A stretch of 64,000 nt of DNA from NCBI RefSeq assembly GCF_020529025.1, contig NZ_JACNMM010000011.1, positions 1 to 64,000 of the forward strand, written 5' to 3'. The position numbers and the translations under genes are program-made. Within the stretch, counting starts at the first letter, position 1. The number at the start of each line of letters is the position of its first letter. Below, one piece after another: positions 50,523 to 59,103 of the stretch. The notes under the pieces are model-generated. The model was not told the DNA's origin. It made no database searches and saw nothing but the letters and a program-made list of their open reading frames with translations. Source of the stretch: Oceaniglobus trochenteri. GTDB lineage: Bacteria; Pseudomonadota; Alphaproteobacteria; Rhodobacterales; Rhodobacteraceae.

Positions 50523-51045
50523 TGTGGGCCTCCGGGTGTGCGGGATCGTGGGCGTCGGGGATCGTCACGTCGCGCTGCACCATGTTGCCAAGCGCGTTGA
50601 CGATGCCAAGGGCGCCACCGGCGATCGCGGGATAGTAAAGCAGTGATTTCGGCCAGCCCGAGGCGGGCAGAACCTGAACCCCGGTCAACGCGATCAGGTC
50701 TTCGCCGTAATACATGACCGTGAACATGAAGCCCGCCATCGACAGCTGCGCCAGGTAATCCAGCGCCAGGGCAAGGGGGCGGGGCAGAAGATCACGAAAG
50801 AAGGTGATGGCGACATGTTCATGCCGCCGAATGCCCACCGCCACGGCCAGAAGCCCGAACCAGATCAGGCACAGAAGCGCGATCTCCTCGGACCAGCTGG
50901 TGGGGCTGTTGAGCGCGAAGCGCAGGAACACCTGCGCCACGGTGATCGCCGTGATGGCGACCAGAAGAAGGTGGCAGGCGAGGGCGGCCAGCCGGTTGAG
51001 CCAATCGAGAATGCTTGCCAGCCGGCCGCGCCACGCCATTGTCAT
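50512..51045 (-). CDS. TRAP importer, small membrane subunit (DctQ family)
   Basis: 177 residues, four helices (about 14-40, 47-68, 84-110 and 130-155), with the family segment FALNSPTSWSEEIALLCLIWFGLLA in the second hairpin. It forms a complex with DctM. The gene lies in the order DctP-DctQ-DctM, 12 bp after the binding-protein gene. Confidence 0.88.
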   Translation of the reverse strand: MTMAWRGRLASILDWLNRLAALACHLLLVAITAITVAQVFLRFALNSPTSWSEEIALLCLIWFGLLAVAVGIRRHEHVAITFFRDLLPRPLALALDYLAQLSMAGFMFTVMYYGEDLIALTGVQVLPASGWPKSLLYYPAIAGGALGIVNALGNMVQRDVTIPDAHDPAHPEAHNVG

Positions 51046-51057
51046 CAGATCCGCCCG

Positions 51058-52026
51058 TTATTTCGCGGCTGCGATACGGTCGAGCAGCGGCAGCAGGTCC
51101 GGGAACTCTTCATAGATCGGCTGAACGGCGGCCTGGAAGGGCGCGTTGTCGATCTCGTTCACCGTTGCGCCGCCCTCGACCACCGTGTCGCGGGCCTTTT
51201 CGTTGGCTTCGCGCATGATCTCGCGCTCATACATCGAGGCTTCGACGGCGGCCTTGGTGATGGCGTCCTGGTGTTCGGGGGGCAGACCGTCGAACCGGGC
51301 CTTGTTCATCAGGATCAGGGCCGGCGGGCTGAGGTGGGCATCGACCACATAGTTCGGCGCCACTTCGTAATGGGCCGAGGTGTGATAGCTGACGAAATCG
51401 TTCTCGGCCCCGTCGATCACCCCGGTCTGAAGGGCGGAATAGACCTCGCCATAGTTCATCGGGGTGGGCACGGCGCCCAGAAGCTCCATCATGCGGATCG
51501 AGATCGGCGCGGGCTGCACCCGGATCTTCATGCCCTTGAGGTCTTCGATGCTGGTGATCGTCTTGCCCTCGACGGTGTAGAACGACCGCGCGCCGGCATC
51601 CATGTAGGCAAAGCCCTTCAGCCCGACCTTTTCCAGATCGGCCAGAACCTCGTCACCGACATCGCCGTCCAGAACCTTGTACTTGTGATCCCAGCCCGCG
51701 AAGACATAGGGCAGGGTGAAGACGCCCATCGAGGGGCTGACGTTGGCCAGGCCGACCGAGTTCACGCGGCTGAAATCGATGATTCCGGCCTGGGTCTGCT
51801 CGATGGATTCCGGCTCTTGCCCCAACTGGGCGCCCGAGAAGACCTGAACCTCGATCTCGCCGTCCGTGTATTCCTTCACCAGGTCGGCAAAGCGGTACAT
51901 GGCAACGGTCACCGGGTTGGTGTCGGGCTGGTTTTCGGCCAGGCGCATGACGGTCTGGGCCGAAACGGCCGCCGGAACGAAGGCGGCGCTGGCAAGAAGC
52001 CCAAGAAGGGCGTGGCGCATTTTCAT
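51058..52026 (-). CDS. TRAP importer, periplasmic binding protein (DctP family)
   Basis: 322 residues; ATG 52026 is preceded by GGGAGA. The signal peptide (MKMRHALLGLLASAAFV, then AVSA before QTVMR) ends near residue 24. Hallmarks: LAENQPDTNPVT, FSGAQLGQEPESIEQTQAG (about 61-79), and MKIRVQPAPISI (about 163-174). The Arg of MKIRVQP is the residue that in this family pairs with the ligand carboxylate. The substrate should therefore be acidic, for example a sugar acid or an N-acylated acidic amino sugar, which fits nagA and nagB across the divergent promoter. Confidence 0.9.
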   Translation of the reverse strand: MKMRHALLGLLASAAFVPAAVSAQTVMRLAENQPDTNPVTVAMYRFADLVKEYTDGEIEVQVFSGAQLGQEPESIEQTQAGIIDFSRVNSVGLANVSPSMGVFTLPYVFAGWDHKYKVLDGDVGDEVLADLEKVGLKGFAYMDAGARSFYTVEGKTITSIEDLKGMKIRVQPAPISIRMMELLGAVPTPMNYGEVYSALQTGVIDGAENDFVSYHTSAHYEVAPNYVVDAHLSPPALILMNKARFDGLPPEHQDAITKAAVEASMYEREIMREANEKARDTVVEGGATVNEIDNAPFQAAVQPIYEEFPDLLPLLDRIAAAK

Positions 52027-52095
52027 TGTGAGTCTCCCTTGGTGTTTGTTTGCTTTGCGGTCACCAAAGCGCGGATTCTGCGCTGGGTCAACATA

Positions 52096-52116
52096 TTTGA
52101 ACGAAACTGTTCTAAA
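52096..52116. promoter_or_regulatory. Putative ROK regulator operator A
   Basis: TTTGAAC (52096-52102), six bases, then GTTCTAAA: an inverted repeat with one mismatch. The same arrangement, read on the other strand, occurs at 52171-52191. It is the site nearer the DctP gene, 70 bp from its start. Confidence 0.65.
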
Positions 52117-52140
52117 TAACTTTCCGCTTTTGATGGCGTG

Positions 52141-52172
52141 TTGACAGGCGACTTCTTTTCATATCGGTATAT
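52141..52172 (+). promoter_or_regulatory. Possible nagBA promoter
   Basis: TTGACA (52141-52146) is a consensus -35. The -10 is less clear: TATCGGTATAT (52162-52172) gives candidate hexamers at spacings of about 16-20. Transcription would begin around operator B, which would explain repression. Confidence 0.45.
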
Positions 52173-52191
52173 CGAAACAGAAATGTTCAAA
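52171..52191. promoter_or_regulatory. Putative ROK regulator operator B
   Basis: ATCGAAAC (52171-52178), six bases, then GTTCAAA (52185-52191). Read on the minus strand it is TTTGAAC, six bases, GTTTCGAT, close to operator A. It ends 10 bp before the nagB start codon. Two sites 75 bp apart would allow looping across the divergent promoters. Confidence 0.65.
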
Positions 52192-52201
52192 AGGTGCTGG
52201 G

Positions 52202-52948
52202 ATGCAGACGACGGTTCATGACGACAAGCAGGCCATGGGGCGCGCCGCCGCCCGCGAAGGCGCCGAGGCCATCCGCGCCGCTATCGCCCGTGACGGACGT
52301 GCGGCGGTGATCGTGGCCACCGGCGCCAGCCAGTTCGAGATGCTGGAACACCTGGTCAGGGAAGACCTGGACTGGAGCCGCGTGACCGCCTTTCACCTGG
52401 ATGAATATGTCGGCCTGCCCGACGATCACGCGGCCAGCTTCCGGGGCTATCTTCAGACCCGCTTTGTCGAACCCGTGGGCAACCTGGGTGAATTCGTCGC
52501 CGTGAACGGCAATGCCGCCGACATCGACGCCGAGATCGCCCGCCTGAACAAGCGGATTGCGGCCGAGGACATCTGCGTCTGTTTCGCCGGCGTGGGCGAA
52601 AACTGCCACCTGGCCTTCAACGATCCGCCCGCCGATTTCGACACCGATGCACCCTATATCGTGGTCAATCTCGACACGGCCTGCCGCAACCAGCAGTTCG
52701 GCGAAGGCTGGTTCCCCACGCTGGAGGATGTGCCCGCCCAGGCCGTTTCGATGTCGGTGCGCCAGATCCTGAAGTCGGGCAAGATCATCCTGTCGATCCC
52801 GGACGAACGCAAGGCAAAGGCCGTGAAGGCCGCGCTGGAAGGCCCGGTCACCAACACCGCGCCTGCCTCGATCCTGCAGGGCCACGATGCGGTCAGCGTC
52901 CACCTGGACCCGGCGGCCGCCTCGCTTCTGTCGTCTGCGGCAAGCTGA
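52202..52948 (+). CDS. nagB: Glucosamine-6-phosphate deaminase (NagB family)
   Basis: 248 residues. It converts glucosamine 6-phosphate to fructose 6-phosphate and ammonia. Motifs: the phosphate-binding [11 protein letters not shown] (about residues 38-48), HLDEYVGL (about 63-70) with the proton-transfer Asp, and [14 protein letters not shown] (about 129-142), equivalent to the GxGxDGHIAFNEP loop with the ring-opening His, though Asn-Cys replaces Asp-Gly. It is about 15-20 residues shorter than E. coli NagB at the C-terminus. It is followed by nagA after 10 bp. Confidence 0.88.
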   Translation: MQTTVHDDKQAMGRAAAREGAEAIRAAIARDGRAAVIVATGASQFEMLEHLVREDLDWSRVTAFHLDEYVGLPDDHAASFRGYLQTRFVEPVGNLGEFVAVNGNAADIDAEIARLNKRIAAEDICVCFAGVGENCHLAFNDPPADFDTDAPYIVVNLDTACRNQQFGEGWFPTLEDVPAQAVSMSVRQILKSGKIILSIPDERKAKAVKAALEGPVTNTAPASILQGHDAVSVHLDPAAASLLSSAAS

Positions 52949-52958
52949 GGGTGGCGCC

Positions 52959-53972
52959 GTGCAGACCGAGGGGCTTTTCGATCTCCAGGTGAATGGATAC
53001 GGCGGGGTCGATTTCAACGATCCCGCCATGTCCGCCGCGGCGCTGGACGTGGCGCTTGCGGCCATGCTGGAGGATGGCGTCACCGGCTGCCTGCCGACCC
53101 TGATCACCGCCACCCCCGAGGATCTGCGCGTCCGCTTCGCCGCGCTGGACAAGGCGGTACGGGAAAGTCGGCTGGGCCCTCTCATGGTGCCCGGCTATCA
53201 CCTTGAGGGGCCTTTCCTGAACCCCGGTGAAGGCTATCACGGCTGTCATCCCGCCGATGCCATGTGCGACCCCGACACGGGGCTGGTGGCCGGGCTGGAT
53301 GAAAACCTGTCACGCCCGATCCTTCTGGTGACCCTTGCGCCGGAACGGCCCGGCGCCATGGCGGCGATCCGAACCTGGGTGGATGCGGGCAAGGCCGTGG
53401 CCGTGGCCCATTCGGCGGCGGATTTCGCCACGATCCGCGCCGCGGCCGACGCGGGCATGACCCTGTCGACCCACCTGGGCAACGGTCTGCCGCAGGTTCT
53501 GCCGAAACTCGACAACACGCTTCTGGCACAGCTGGCCGAACCGCGCCTGACCGCCTGCCTGATCGCCGACGGGCACCACATTCCGAAAGAGGCCCTGCGC
53601 GCCCTGATCGCCCTGAAGGGGGCGGCGCGCTGTGTGCTGGTCAGCGATGCGGTGGTGGCCGCCGCCATGCCTCCCGGGACCTACAGTTTCGCGGGAATGG
53701 CCGTCACCCTGGAAGAGGGTGGTCGCGTTGCGCAACCTTCGGGCAGCGGGCTTGCCGGTTCGGCCCTGCGGCTGGACCAGGCGGTGCGCAACCTGGTGGA
53801 CTGGGCGATTGCCCCGCCCGAACACGCCGCCGCCATGGCAGGCCCGGCCCCCCGCGCGACCCTGGCCCGCGCCCTGGCCCACCACGGCATCACCATCGAC
53901 CCCGGCACGGTGACATGGGACGATGCCCTGAAACCGCGCGTCACACGAATGCCCGCGCTGAACCGGGGCTGA
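52959..53972 (+). CDS. nagA: N-acetylglucosamine-6-phosphate deacetylase (NagA), short form
   Basis: 337 residues from GTG 52959, supported by GAGGG eight bases upstream. The reading frame continues further back only through the end of nagB. The amidohydrolase barrel is complete: FDLQVNGYGGVDF at the start (first strand), GYHLEGPFLNP with the metal-ligand Glu (about 85-95), AHSAADF (about 150), THLGNGLPQ (about 169-177), ADGHHIP (about 204-210) and the catalytic Asp in LVSDAV (about 227-232). The small N-terminal beta-domain of about 40-50 residues found in most NagA proteins is missing. It would deacetylate the 6-phosphate to feed NagB. No kinase gene is visible nearby. Confidence 0.88.
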   Translation: MQTEGLFDLQVNGYGGVDFNDPAMSAAALDVALAAMLEDGVTGCLPTLITATPEDLRVRFAALDKAVRESRLGPLMVPGYHLEGPFLNPGEGYHGCHPADAMCDPDTGLVAGLDENLSRPILLVTLAPERPGAMAAIRTWVDAGKAVAVAHSAADFATIRAAADAGMTLSTHLGNGLPQVLPKLDNTLLAQLAEPRLTACLIADGHHIPKEALRALIALKGAARCVLVSDAVVAAAMPPGTYSFAGMAVTLEEGGRVAQPSGSGLAGSALRLDQAVRNLVDWAIAPPEHAAAMAGPAPRATLARALAHHGITIDPGTVTWDDALKPRVTRMPALNRG

Positions 53973-54155
53973 CCCCGGCAAAGGGGCAAACAGTACCGTG
54001 CATTTCCGCTAAAATCATGCTGTCCTGCGATTTTCAGCCCCACCCGGCCAGGTGCCGGGGCGGTTGAAGTGATTTCCACGGATGCAGGAACCCCAGCCCA
54101 TGATGCCCCCCGTTGCCCTTTCTCGTCGCGTAGATGCCAACCGCCGGTGCCGGAC

Positions 54156-55241
54156 ATGACCGTTGCCCTGCACAGCCTGACGGCACGTGGAATCAGCGCC
54201 ACGCTGGATCTTGACCACGGCCAGTTGCACAGCTTGGAGGTGCATCGCGACGGCCGCGACATTAACCCCTGGTCGCGGGTGCCCTGGGCCGATGGCCCCG
54301 ATGATCCGGCCCGCTTCGCCCCAGACATGCCGCCCCACCTGCGCCGCATGTCGGGCGATTTCTTCTGCGCGCCCTTCGTGCGGGACGATGTCGAGGGCGC
54401 GCCGCCCCACGGCTGGACGGCCAACAGCGCCTGGTCTCTGGTCGAGGATGTGGAGATCGCGGGCGGGCGGCGCGCGACCTTCGAACTGGGCCGCCGGGTG
54501 GCCGGGGCGACGGTGCACAAGGTCTGGACCCTGCTGGATGACCACCCCTTCCTTTACCAGTGCCACCGCTTCACGGGCGGGCAGGGCGGATTGCCCGTCG
54601 CGCATCACGCCATGCTGGATCTGCGCAGGGGCGGTGTGCTGGCCTTTTCCCCCAAGCGCCGGGCCGAAACCTCGGCCAATGTCCCCGAGCCGGACGGAAG
54701 GGGCGGGCGGTCGATTCTGCGTTATCCGGCGCAATCCACCGATCTGACGGCCTTTCCCTCGGCGCAGGGTCCGGTGGACCTGACGCGCTATCCCTGGGCC
54801 GAGCGGCATGTCGATCTGGTGATGCTGGTGGATGCGCCCGAGGGGCCCCATGGCTGGGCCACAGCGGTGCGGCCCGCGGATCGCGACGTGGCCATGCTGA
54901 TCAAGCCGGTGTCGGTTCTGCCCCAGACCATGCTGTGGATGTCCAACGGCGGGCGGCCCTATGCCCCCTGGAACGGCGAACACCTGGGCGTTCTGGGCAT
55001 CGAAGAGGTGTGCAGCTTCGGCCCGGCGGGGCGGAAAGCCTCTTGCGCCGAAAACGCCCTGACGCGCGAAGGCATCGCGACCGCGATCGATCTTGGCGCC
55101 GCGCCGGTGGTCGAAGTCCGCACGGCCATGGGCGCCCTTCCCTCGGCCGCCGCCGGCCCCCTGACGATGGAGGTCGGGGCAACATCCGTGGCCCTCTCGG
55201 ATGGCACCCGCGTGCCCTTCGACGCGTCGCTGGTGGGCTGA
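54156..55241 (+). CDS. Aldose 1-epimerase-like (galactose mutarotase-fold) protein
   Basis: 361 residues from ATG 54156 (MTVALHSLTARG); the longer frame begins in non-coding sequence. It looks like a mutarotase-fold protein: beta-rich, with LDLDHGQLHSLEVHRDGRDINPW near the N-terminus, APFVRDD, a VAHHAMLDLRRGG segment (about residues 148-160) and an HLGVLGIEEVCSFG segment (about 277-290) with His and Glu residues that may be catalytic. I assign it by fold-like pattern, not by a firm motif. It follows nagBA by about 180 bp on the same strand and might interconvert sugar anomers taken up by the TRAP system, or be a separate unit. Confidence 0.6.
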   Translation: MTVALHSLTARGISATLDLDHGQLHSLEVHRDGRDINPWSRVPWADGPDDPARFAPDMPPHLRRMSGDFFCAPFVRDDVEGAPPHGWTANSAWSLVEDVEIAGGRRATFELGRRVAGATVHKVWTLLDDHPFLYQCHRFTGGQGGLPVAHHAMLDLRRGGVLAFSPKRRAETSANVPEPDGRGGRSILRYPAQSTDLTAFPSAQGPVDLTRYPWAERHVDLVMLVDAPEGPHGWATAVRPADRDVAMLIKPVSVLPQTMLWMSNGGRPYAPWNGEHLGVLGIEEVCSFGPAGRKASCAENALTREGIATAIDLGAAPVVEVRTAMGALPSAAAGPLTMEVGATSVALSDGTRVPFDASLVG

Positions 55242-55333
55242 GTGTTTGCGGGCCGAGGGGGTCTCCTCCCTCGGCCATGCCGGGGCAGGGGGGTGGATCG
55301 CGGAAACCGATGCTTGACCGAATCGCCATTTCC

Positions 55334-55367
55334 TACTAGTTGGTAGTATATCTACCAGTTGGTAGTA
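55334..55367. promoter_or_regulatory. Tandem putative TetR operators
   Basis: TACTAGTTGGTAGTA (55334-55348) and TACCAGTTGGTAGTA (55353-55367) differ at one base and are spaced 19 bp apart; the second contains the near-perfect palindrome CTACCA-GT-TGGTAG (55352-55365). They lie directly before the ribosome binding site GGGAGGA of the TctC-type gene. The probable binder is the TetR-family protein encoded downstream at 58465-59103. Confidence 0.78.
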
Positions 55368-55381
55368 TTTGGGAGGAATAC

Positions 55382-56407
55382 ATGAACAACAAAGTAACGG
55401 CATCCATTGCCGCCCTCGGTCTGCTTGCAACCGCTCCGATGGCCGCGCTGGCCGATGCCCACGCGACCTGGCAGCCGGATCGCCCCATCAACATCATCGT
55501 GCCGTGGTCGGCAGGCGGATCGACCGACCAGGTCACCCGCGTCGTCGCCCCCATCCTGGCCGAGGCCCTTGGCACCGACGTCGTCGTCGTGAACCAGCCG
55601 GGCGCGTCGGGGTCGATCGGCACCAAGGCGGCGCTTGACGCCCCGCGCGACGGATACACCTGGACGGCAAACGCCGTGGCGAACAACGCCACCTATGCCG
55701 TCACCGGCCTGGTCGAGAATACCTCGATCGAGGATTACGAAATCTACCTCAGCGTGGCCAACGTGCCGGTGGTCAGCGTGAACGCCGACAGCGAATACAC
55801 TGACTTCGCCCAGCTTCTGGAAGCGATGAAGGGCAGCGGCGTCACCATCGGCACCGCCGGCGTGAACTCGTCGGGCGGCATGGCCATGGCAGCCATCGGC
55901 GAAGCGGCCGAGGGCGAACTTGGCGCGCGCATGGTCACATATGACGGTGGCGCCCCCGCCGTGATGGCCGCCGCCAGCGGCGAAGTCGTGGCCACCACCC
56001 AGCTTGCCGTCGAACAGACCGAGATGATCCGCGCCGGCCGTCTGCGGGCGCTGACCGTTCTGTCGGATCAGGCGCTTGAGATCGAAGGCATCGACGCGAT
56101 TCCGCCGATCACCGATTTCATGCCCGATTTCCCGGTCGCCTCGGACTATTTCGGCATCCTGATCCCCACCGGCGCCCCGGACGAGGTTTACGCCACGGTC
56201 GAGGCGATCTGGAACGACAAGATCGCCAATTCGCCCGAGCTCAAGGCCTATGCCAAGGATCGCGGTGCGGTCTTCGCGCCCTCTGCCGGTGCCGCCGCCC
56301 TTGAAAAGGCGATGCCCGTGATCGAGGCCGAGGCCTGCGCCCGCGTCACCCGCGGCGAAGCCGTCGTCGATCCGTCCGAGTTCGGCATCACCTGCGCCGC
56401 CGAATAA
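55382..56407 (+). CDS. TTT importer, periplasmic binding protein (TctC family)
   Basis: 341 residues from ATG 55382, preceded by GGGAGGA. The signal peptide (MNNKVTASIAALGLL, then AALA before DAHAT) ends near residue 24. The family segments RPINIIVPWSAGGSTDQVTR (about residues 33-52), NQPGASGSIGTKAAL (about 70-84) and the DGYTWTANAVANN ligand loop are all present. It is expressed from a promoter covered by two TetR-type operators. A perfect 11-bp hairpin follows its stop codon. Substrates of the class are carboxylates or polar sugar derivatives. Confidence 0.9.
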   Translation: MNNKVTASIAALGLLATAPMAALADAHATWQPDRPINIIVPWSAGGSTDQVTRVVAPILAEALGTDVVVVNQPGASGSIGTKAALDAPRDGYTWTANAVANNATYAVTGLVENTSIEDYEIYLSVANVPVVSVNADSEYTDFAQLLEAMKGSGVTIGTAGVNSSGGMAMAAIGEAAEGELGARMVTYDGGAPAVMAAASGEVVATTQLAVEQTEMIRAGRLRALTVLSDQALEIEGIDAIPPITDFMPDFPVASDYFGILIPTGAPDEVYATVEAIWNDKIANSPELKAYAKDRGAVFAPSAGAAALEKAMPVIEAEACARVTRGEAVVDPSEFGITCAAE

Positions 56408-56414
56408 AGGCCCC

Positions 56415-56444
56415 GCGCGCCGCCCTGCACTCCGGGCGGCGCGC
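56415..56444 (+). other. Intercistronic stem-loop after binding-protein gene
   Basis: GCGCGCCGCCC (56415-56425) and GGGCGGCGCGC (56434-56444) form a perfect 11-bp stem, 8-base loop, seven bases past the TctC-type stop and before the TctB-type gene. It has no T-run. It is the strongest of the five such hairpins in the window. Confidence 0.7.
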
Positions 56445-56489
56445 CTTCGATAACCCCGCACATTCCGCAAACTCACGAGGACGCCATTC

Positions 56490-56951
56490 ATGCGCCTTGA
56501 TTCCGCACGCGCCGACCGCATCACCGCTGTCGTCCTGATCGCCATGGGGCTGGTCATGCTCTGGGCCGGTTACACCATGGACCGGCTTGAAATCCGCCGC
56601 ATTCACCCCTCGTCGATACCGGGGCTGGTTCCGATGATGCTGGGTGTCGGCATCTGCATCTGCGCGGTGTTCCTGTTTCTGGGGGCGCGTGACCCGGACG
56701 ATCCGCCGCCCGCCGCCTCGTGGCGCAACATGCTGATCGCCGGTGTTTGGAGCGGCCTTTTCGCGCTGCTGATGGTGGGCAACCTGCCGTTCTACGCGGC
56801 CACGGCGATCTATGTCGCGGGCTTCGTCATCATCTTCGACACGGGCCTGCCGCCGGTGAAACGTGCGGTCATCGGCTGTGTCTTCGGCATCCTTGCCGCC
56901 GGGATCATCGGTGCCCTGTTCCGCTATGCCTTCCTGGTGCGCCTGCCATGA
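56490..56951 (+). CDS. TTT importer, small membrane subunit (TctB family)
   Basis: 153 residues and four helices (about residues 8-25, 43-62, 76-92 and 110-145). It has the TctB size and position, between binding protein and TctA. It overlaps the TctA gene by 4 bp (ATGA). Confidence 0.86.
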   Translation: MRLDSARADRITAVVLIAMGLVMLWAGYTMDRLEIRRIHPSSIPGLVPMMLGVGICICAVFLFLGARDPDDPPPAASWRNMLIAGVWSGLFALLMVGNLPFYAATAIYVAGFVIIFDTGLPPVKRAVIGCVFGILAAGIIGALFRYAFLVRLP

Positions 56952-58465
56952 CCGGATTTGCAAACTTCGGCGCCGCCCTCTGGGAGCTGGCCACATTCAC
57001 CACCCTGTTTCACGTCACCTGGGCGACGCTTCTGGGCATCTTCGTCGGCTCGCTTCCCGGGCTGACGGCCACCATGGGCGTCGCGCTTCTGACCACGCTG
57101 ACCTACACGATGGACCGCGACGCCGCGATCCTGGTGCTGCTGTGCATGTATGTCGGGGCCATCTACGGCGGGTCGCGCAGCGCGATCCTGCTGAACATCC
57201 CCGGCACGCCCGCCAGTGCGGCCACCGCGCTGGACGGCTTCCCGTTGGCCCAGCAGGGCAGGGCGGGCTATGCCATGGGGCTGGCCACCGCCGGTTCGGC
57301 CTTCGGCACGCTGATCGGCATCATCCTTCTGGTCATGTTGGCCCCGCCCCTGGCCGAGGCGGCGCTGAAGTTCGGCAGTTACGAATTCTTCTGGCTGGCG
57401 CTCTTCGGCATCGTGATCTCGGGTCAGCTGACCGGCGGCTCCTCGCCGCTCAAGGGCTATATCGCCGGGATGCTGGGGCTGATGGTGGCCATGGTCGGTT
57501 CGGACGGCATCCATTCCCATGTGCGCCTGACCGGCGGCTGGGGCGAATTGAACGGTGGCATCGGGTTGATCCCGGCCATGGTGGGTGCCTTCGGCTTTGC
57601 CGAGGTGCTGAGCGTTATGTGGCAATCTGTGCCGCAGATGGCCAACGGCAAAAGCAAGGGCAGCAGCCTGCCCGCGCTGGTCGATCTCTGGCGCTATCGT
57701 CTGACCATCGTGCGCTCGGGCGTGATCGGTACGCTGGTGGGGATCATCCCCGGCGTGGGCGAGGATATCGGCGCCTGGGCCAGCTATGCCGCCGCGCGCC
57801 GCAAGTCGCCCGAACGCGACCAGTTCGGCAAGGGCAGCACCGAGGGCCTGACCGCCGCCGAAACCGGCAACTCGGCCGTCGTGCCCGGCGCACTGATCCC
57901 GGCGCTGACCCTGGCCGTGCCCGGTTCGGCCCCGGCCGCTGTCCTGATCGCGGCGCTGTTCATCCATGGCATCCGCCCCGGCCCGATGATCATGCTGGAG
58001 GCGCCCACCTTCATCTATTCCGTTGCCGCGATGATGGTCTTTGCCACCATTGCCATCGGGGTCTTCGGTGTCGCGCTGACGCCGCTGTTCATCCAGGTGC
58101 TGCGCATCCCGCGGGCCTGGCTGATGCCGGTGGTCTTTACCCTTTGCGTCATCGGCCCCTATGCCCTGACCCAGCGGATATTCGACATCTGGGTGATGGT
58201 GGCCTTCGGAATCATCGGGTTCCTGATGCGGCAGATGAACTATCCCGTCGCGCCGCTGGTGCTGGGCATCATCCTGGGCGATCTGCTGGACAAGTCGCTG
58301 CGCCGGGGGCTGATCCTGTCGGATGGCGATGTGACGGCCTTCTTCACCCGGCCGATTTCGGCGGGCTTTGCCATCATCATCGCCACGTCGATCATCCTGT
58401 CCATCGGGCCGGTGCGCCGCTTTGTCGCCGCGCGCAACCCCTTCACCCGCAAGGCGCGCGGCTGA
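56948..58465 (+). CDS. TTT importer, large membrane subunit (TctA family)
   Basis: 505 residues from ATG 56948; the longer frame is a shadow of TctB. It has about 12 helices. The signature GSLPGLTATMGVAL is near residues 33-46 and GGSRSAILLNIPGTPASAAT at about 74-93; the mid-protein repeat of the fold carries IPGVGEDIGAW (about 262-272) and GNSAVVPGALIPALTLAVPG. It is homologous to the TctA at 8324-9832. Its stop codon overlaps the start of the TetR gene by one base (TGATG), linking importer and regulator. Confidence 0.9.
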   Translation: MTGFANFGAALWELATFTTLFHVTWATLLGIFVGSLPGLTATMGVALLTTLTYTMDRDAAILVLLCMYVGAIYGGSRSAILLNIPGTPASAATALDGFPLAQQGRAGYAMGLATAGSAFGTLIGIILLVMLAPPLAEAALKFGSYEFFWLALFGIVISGQLTGGSSPLKGYIAGMLGLMVAMVGSDGIHSHVRLTGGWGELNGGIGLIPAMVGAFGFAEVLSVMWQSVPQMANGKSKGSSLPALVDLWRYRLTIVRSGVIGTLVGIIPGVGEDIGAWASYAAARRKSPERDQFGKGSTEGLTAAETGNSAVVPGALIPALTLAVPGSAPAAVLIAALFIHGIRPGPMIMLEAPTFIYSVAAMMVFATIAIGVFGVALTPLFIQVLRIPRAWLMPVVFTLCVIGPYALTQRIFDIWVMVAFGIIGFLMRQMNYPVAPLVLGIILGDLLDKSLRRGLILSDGDVTAFFTRPISAGFAIIIATSIILSIGPVRRFVAARNPFTRKARG

Positions 58466-59103
58466 TGGCCCGCCGCGCCCCCCGCCGCCACGATGCCGAG
58501 GCCGCGCGCGCCGACATCCTGGCCGCCGCCCTGGCCGAGTTTGCCGAGCACGGGCATGCCGGGGCGCGGATCGACCGTATCGCCAAGGCCAGCGGCATGA
58601 GCAAGCCGATGATCTACAGCTATTTCACCGACAAGGACGGCCTTTACGCCGCCGCCCTGCGCGAGGCCTACGTTCAGATCCGCGAAGGCGAACGCACGCT
58701 GCACCTCACCGATTTCGCCCCCTCCGAGGCGATCGCGGCGCTGGTGTCGTTCACGCTGGACCATTTCATCGAAAAACCCTGGTTCGTGTCGATGCTGAAC
58801 ACCGAGAACCTGCGCGGCGGCAATACCATCGCCGATATCGGTGACCTGTCGGAAATCCAGTCGCATCTGGTGCGCGAAATCGGTCTGATCCTTGACCGTG
58901 GCGTGGCCGAGGGGCGGTTCCGGGCGGGGGTGGACCCGGTCGAACTCTACATCACCGTCGCCTCGCTCTGCTATTTTCCGGTGGCCAACCGCCACACGCT
59001 GAAATCGGTCTTCGGGCGTGACATCGCGCATCCACCGCAACTGGCCGAACGGCGCAAGCTGATCACCCAGATGGTTCTGGCCTGGCTGGAGGGTGGATCG
59101 TGA
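58465..59103 (+). CDS. TetR-family transcriptional regulator
   Basis: 212 residues. The N-terminal helix-turn-helix is typical (ILAAALAEFAEHGHAGAR, then DRIAKASGMSKPMIYSYFTDKDGLY, about residues 18-60), followed by an all-helical ligand-binding domain with FIEKPWFVSML around residue 105. It lies inside the operon, coupled to tctA (TGATG) and overlapping the next gene by 4 bp. It probably regulates the whole operon through the tandem sites at 55334-55367. The effector is unknown and would be the imported compound or a product. Confidence 0.88.
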   Translation: MARRAPRRHDAEAARADILAAALAEFAEHGHAGARIDRIAKASGMSKPMIYSYFTDKDGLYAAALREAYVQIREGERTLHLTDFAPSEAIAALVSFTLDHFIEKPWFVSMLNTENLRGGNTIADIGDLSEIQSHLVREIGLILDRGVAEGRFRAGVDPVELYITVASLCYFPVANRHTLKSVFGRDIAHPPQLAERRKLITQMVLAWLEGGS

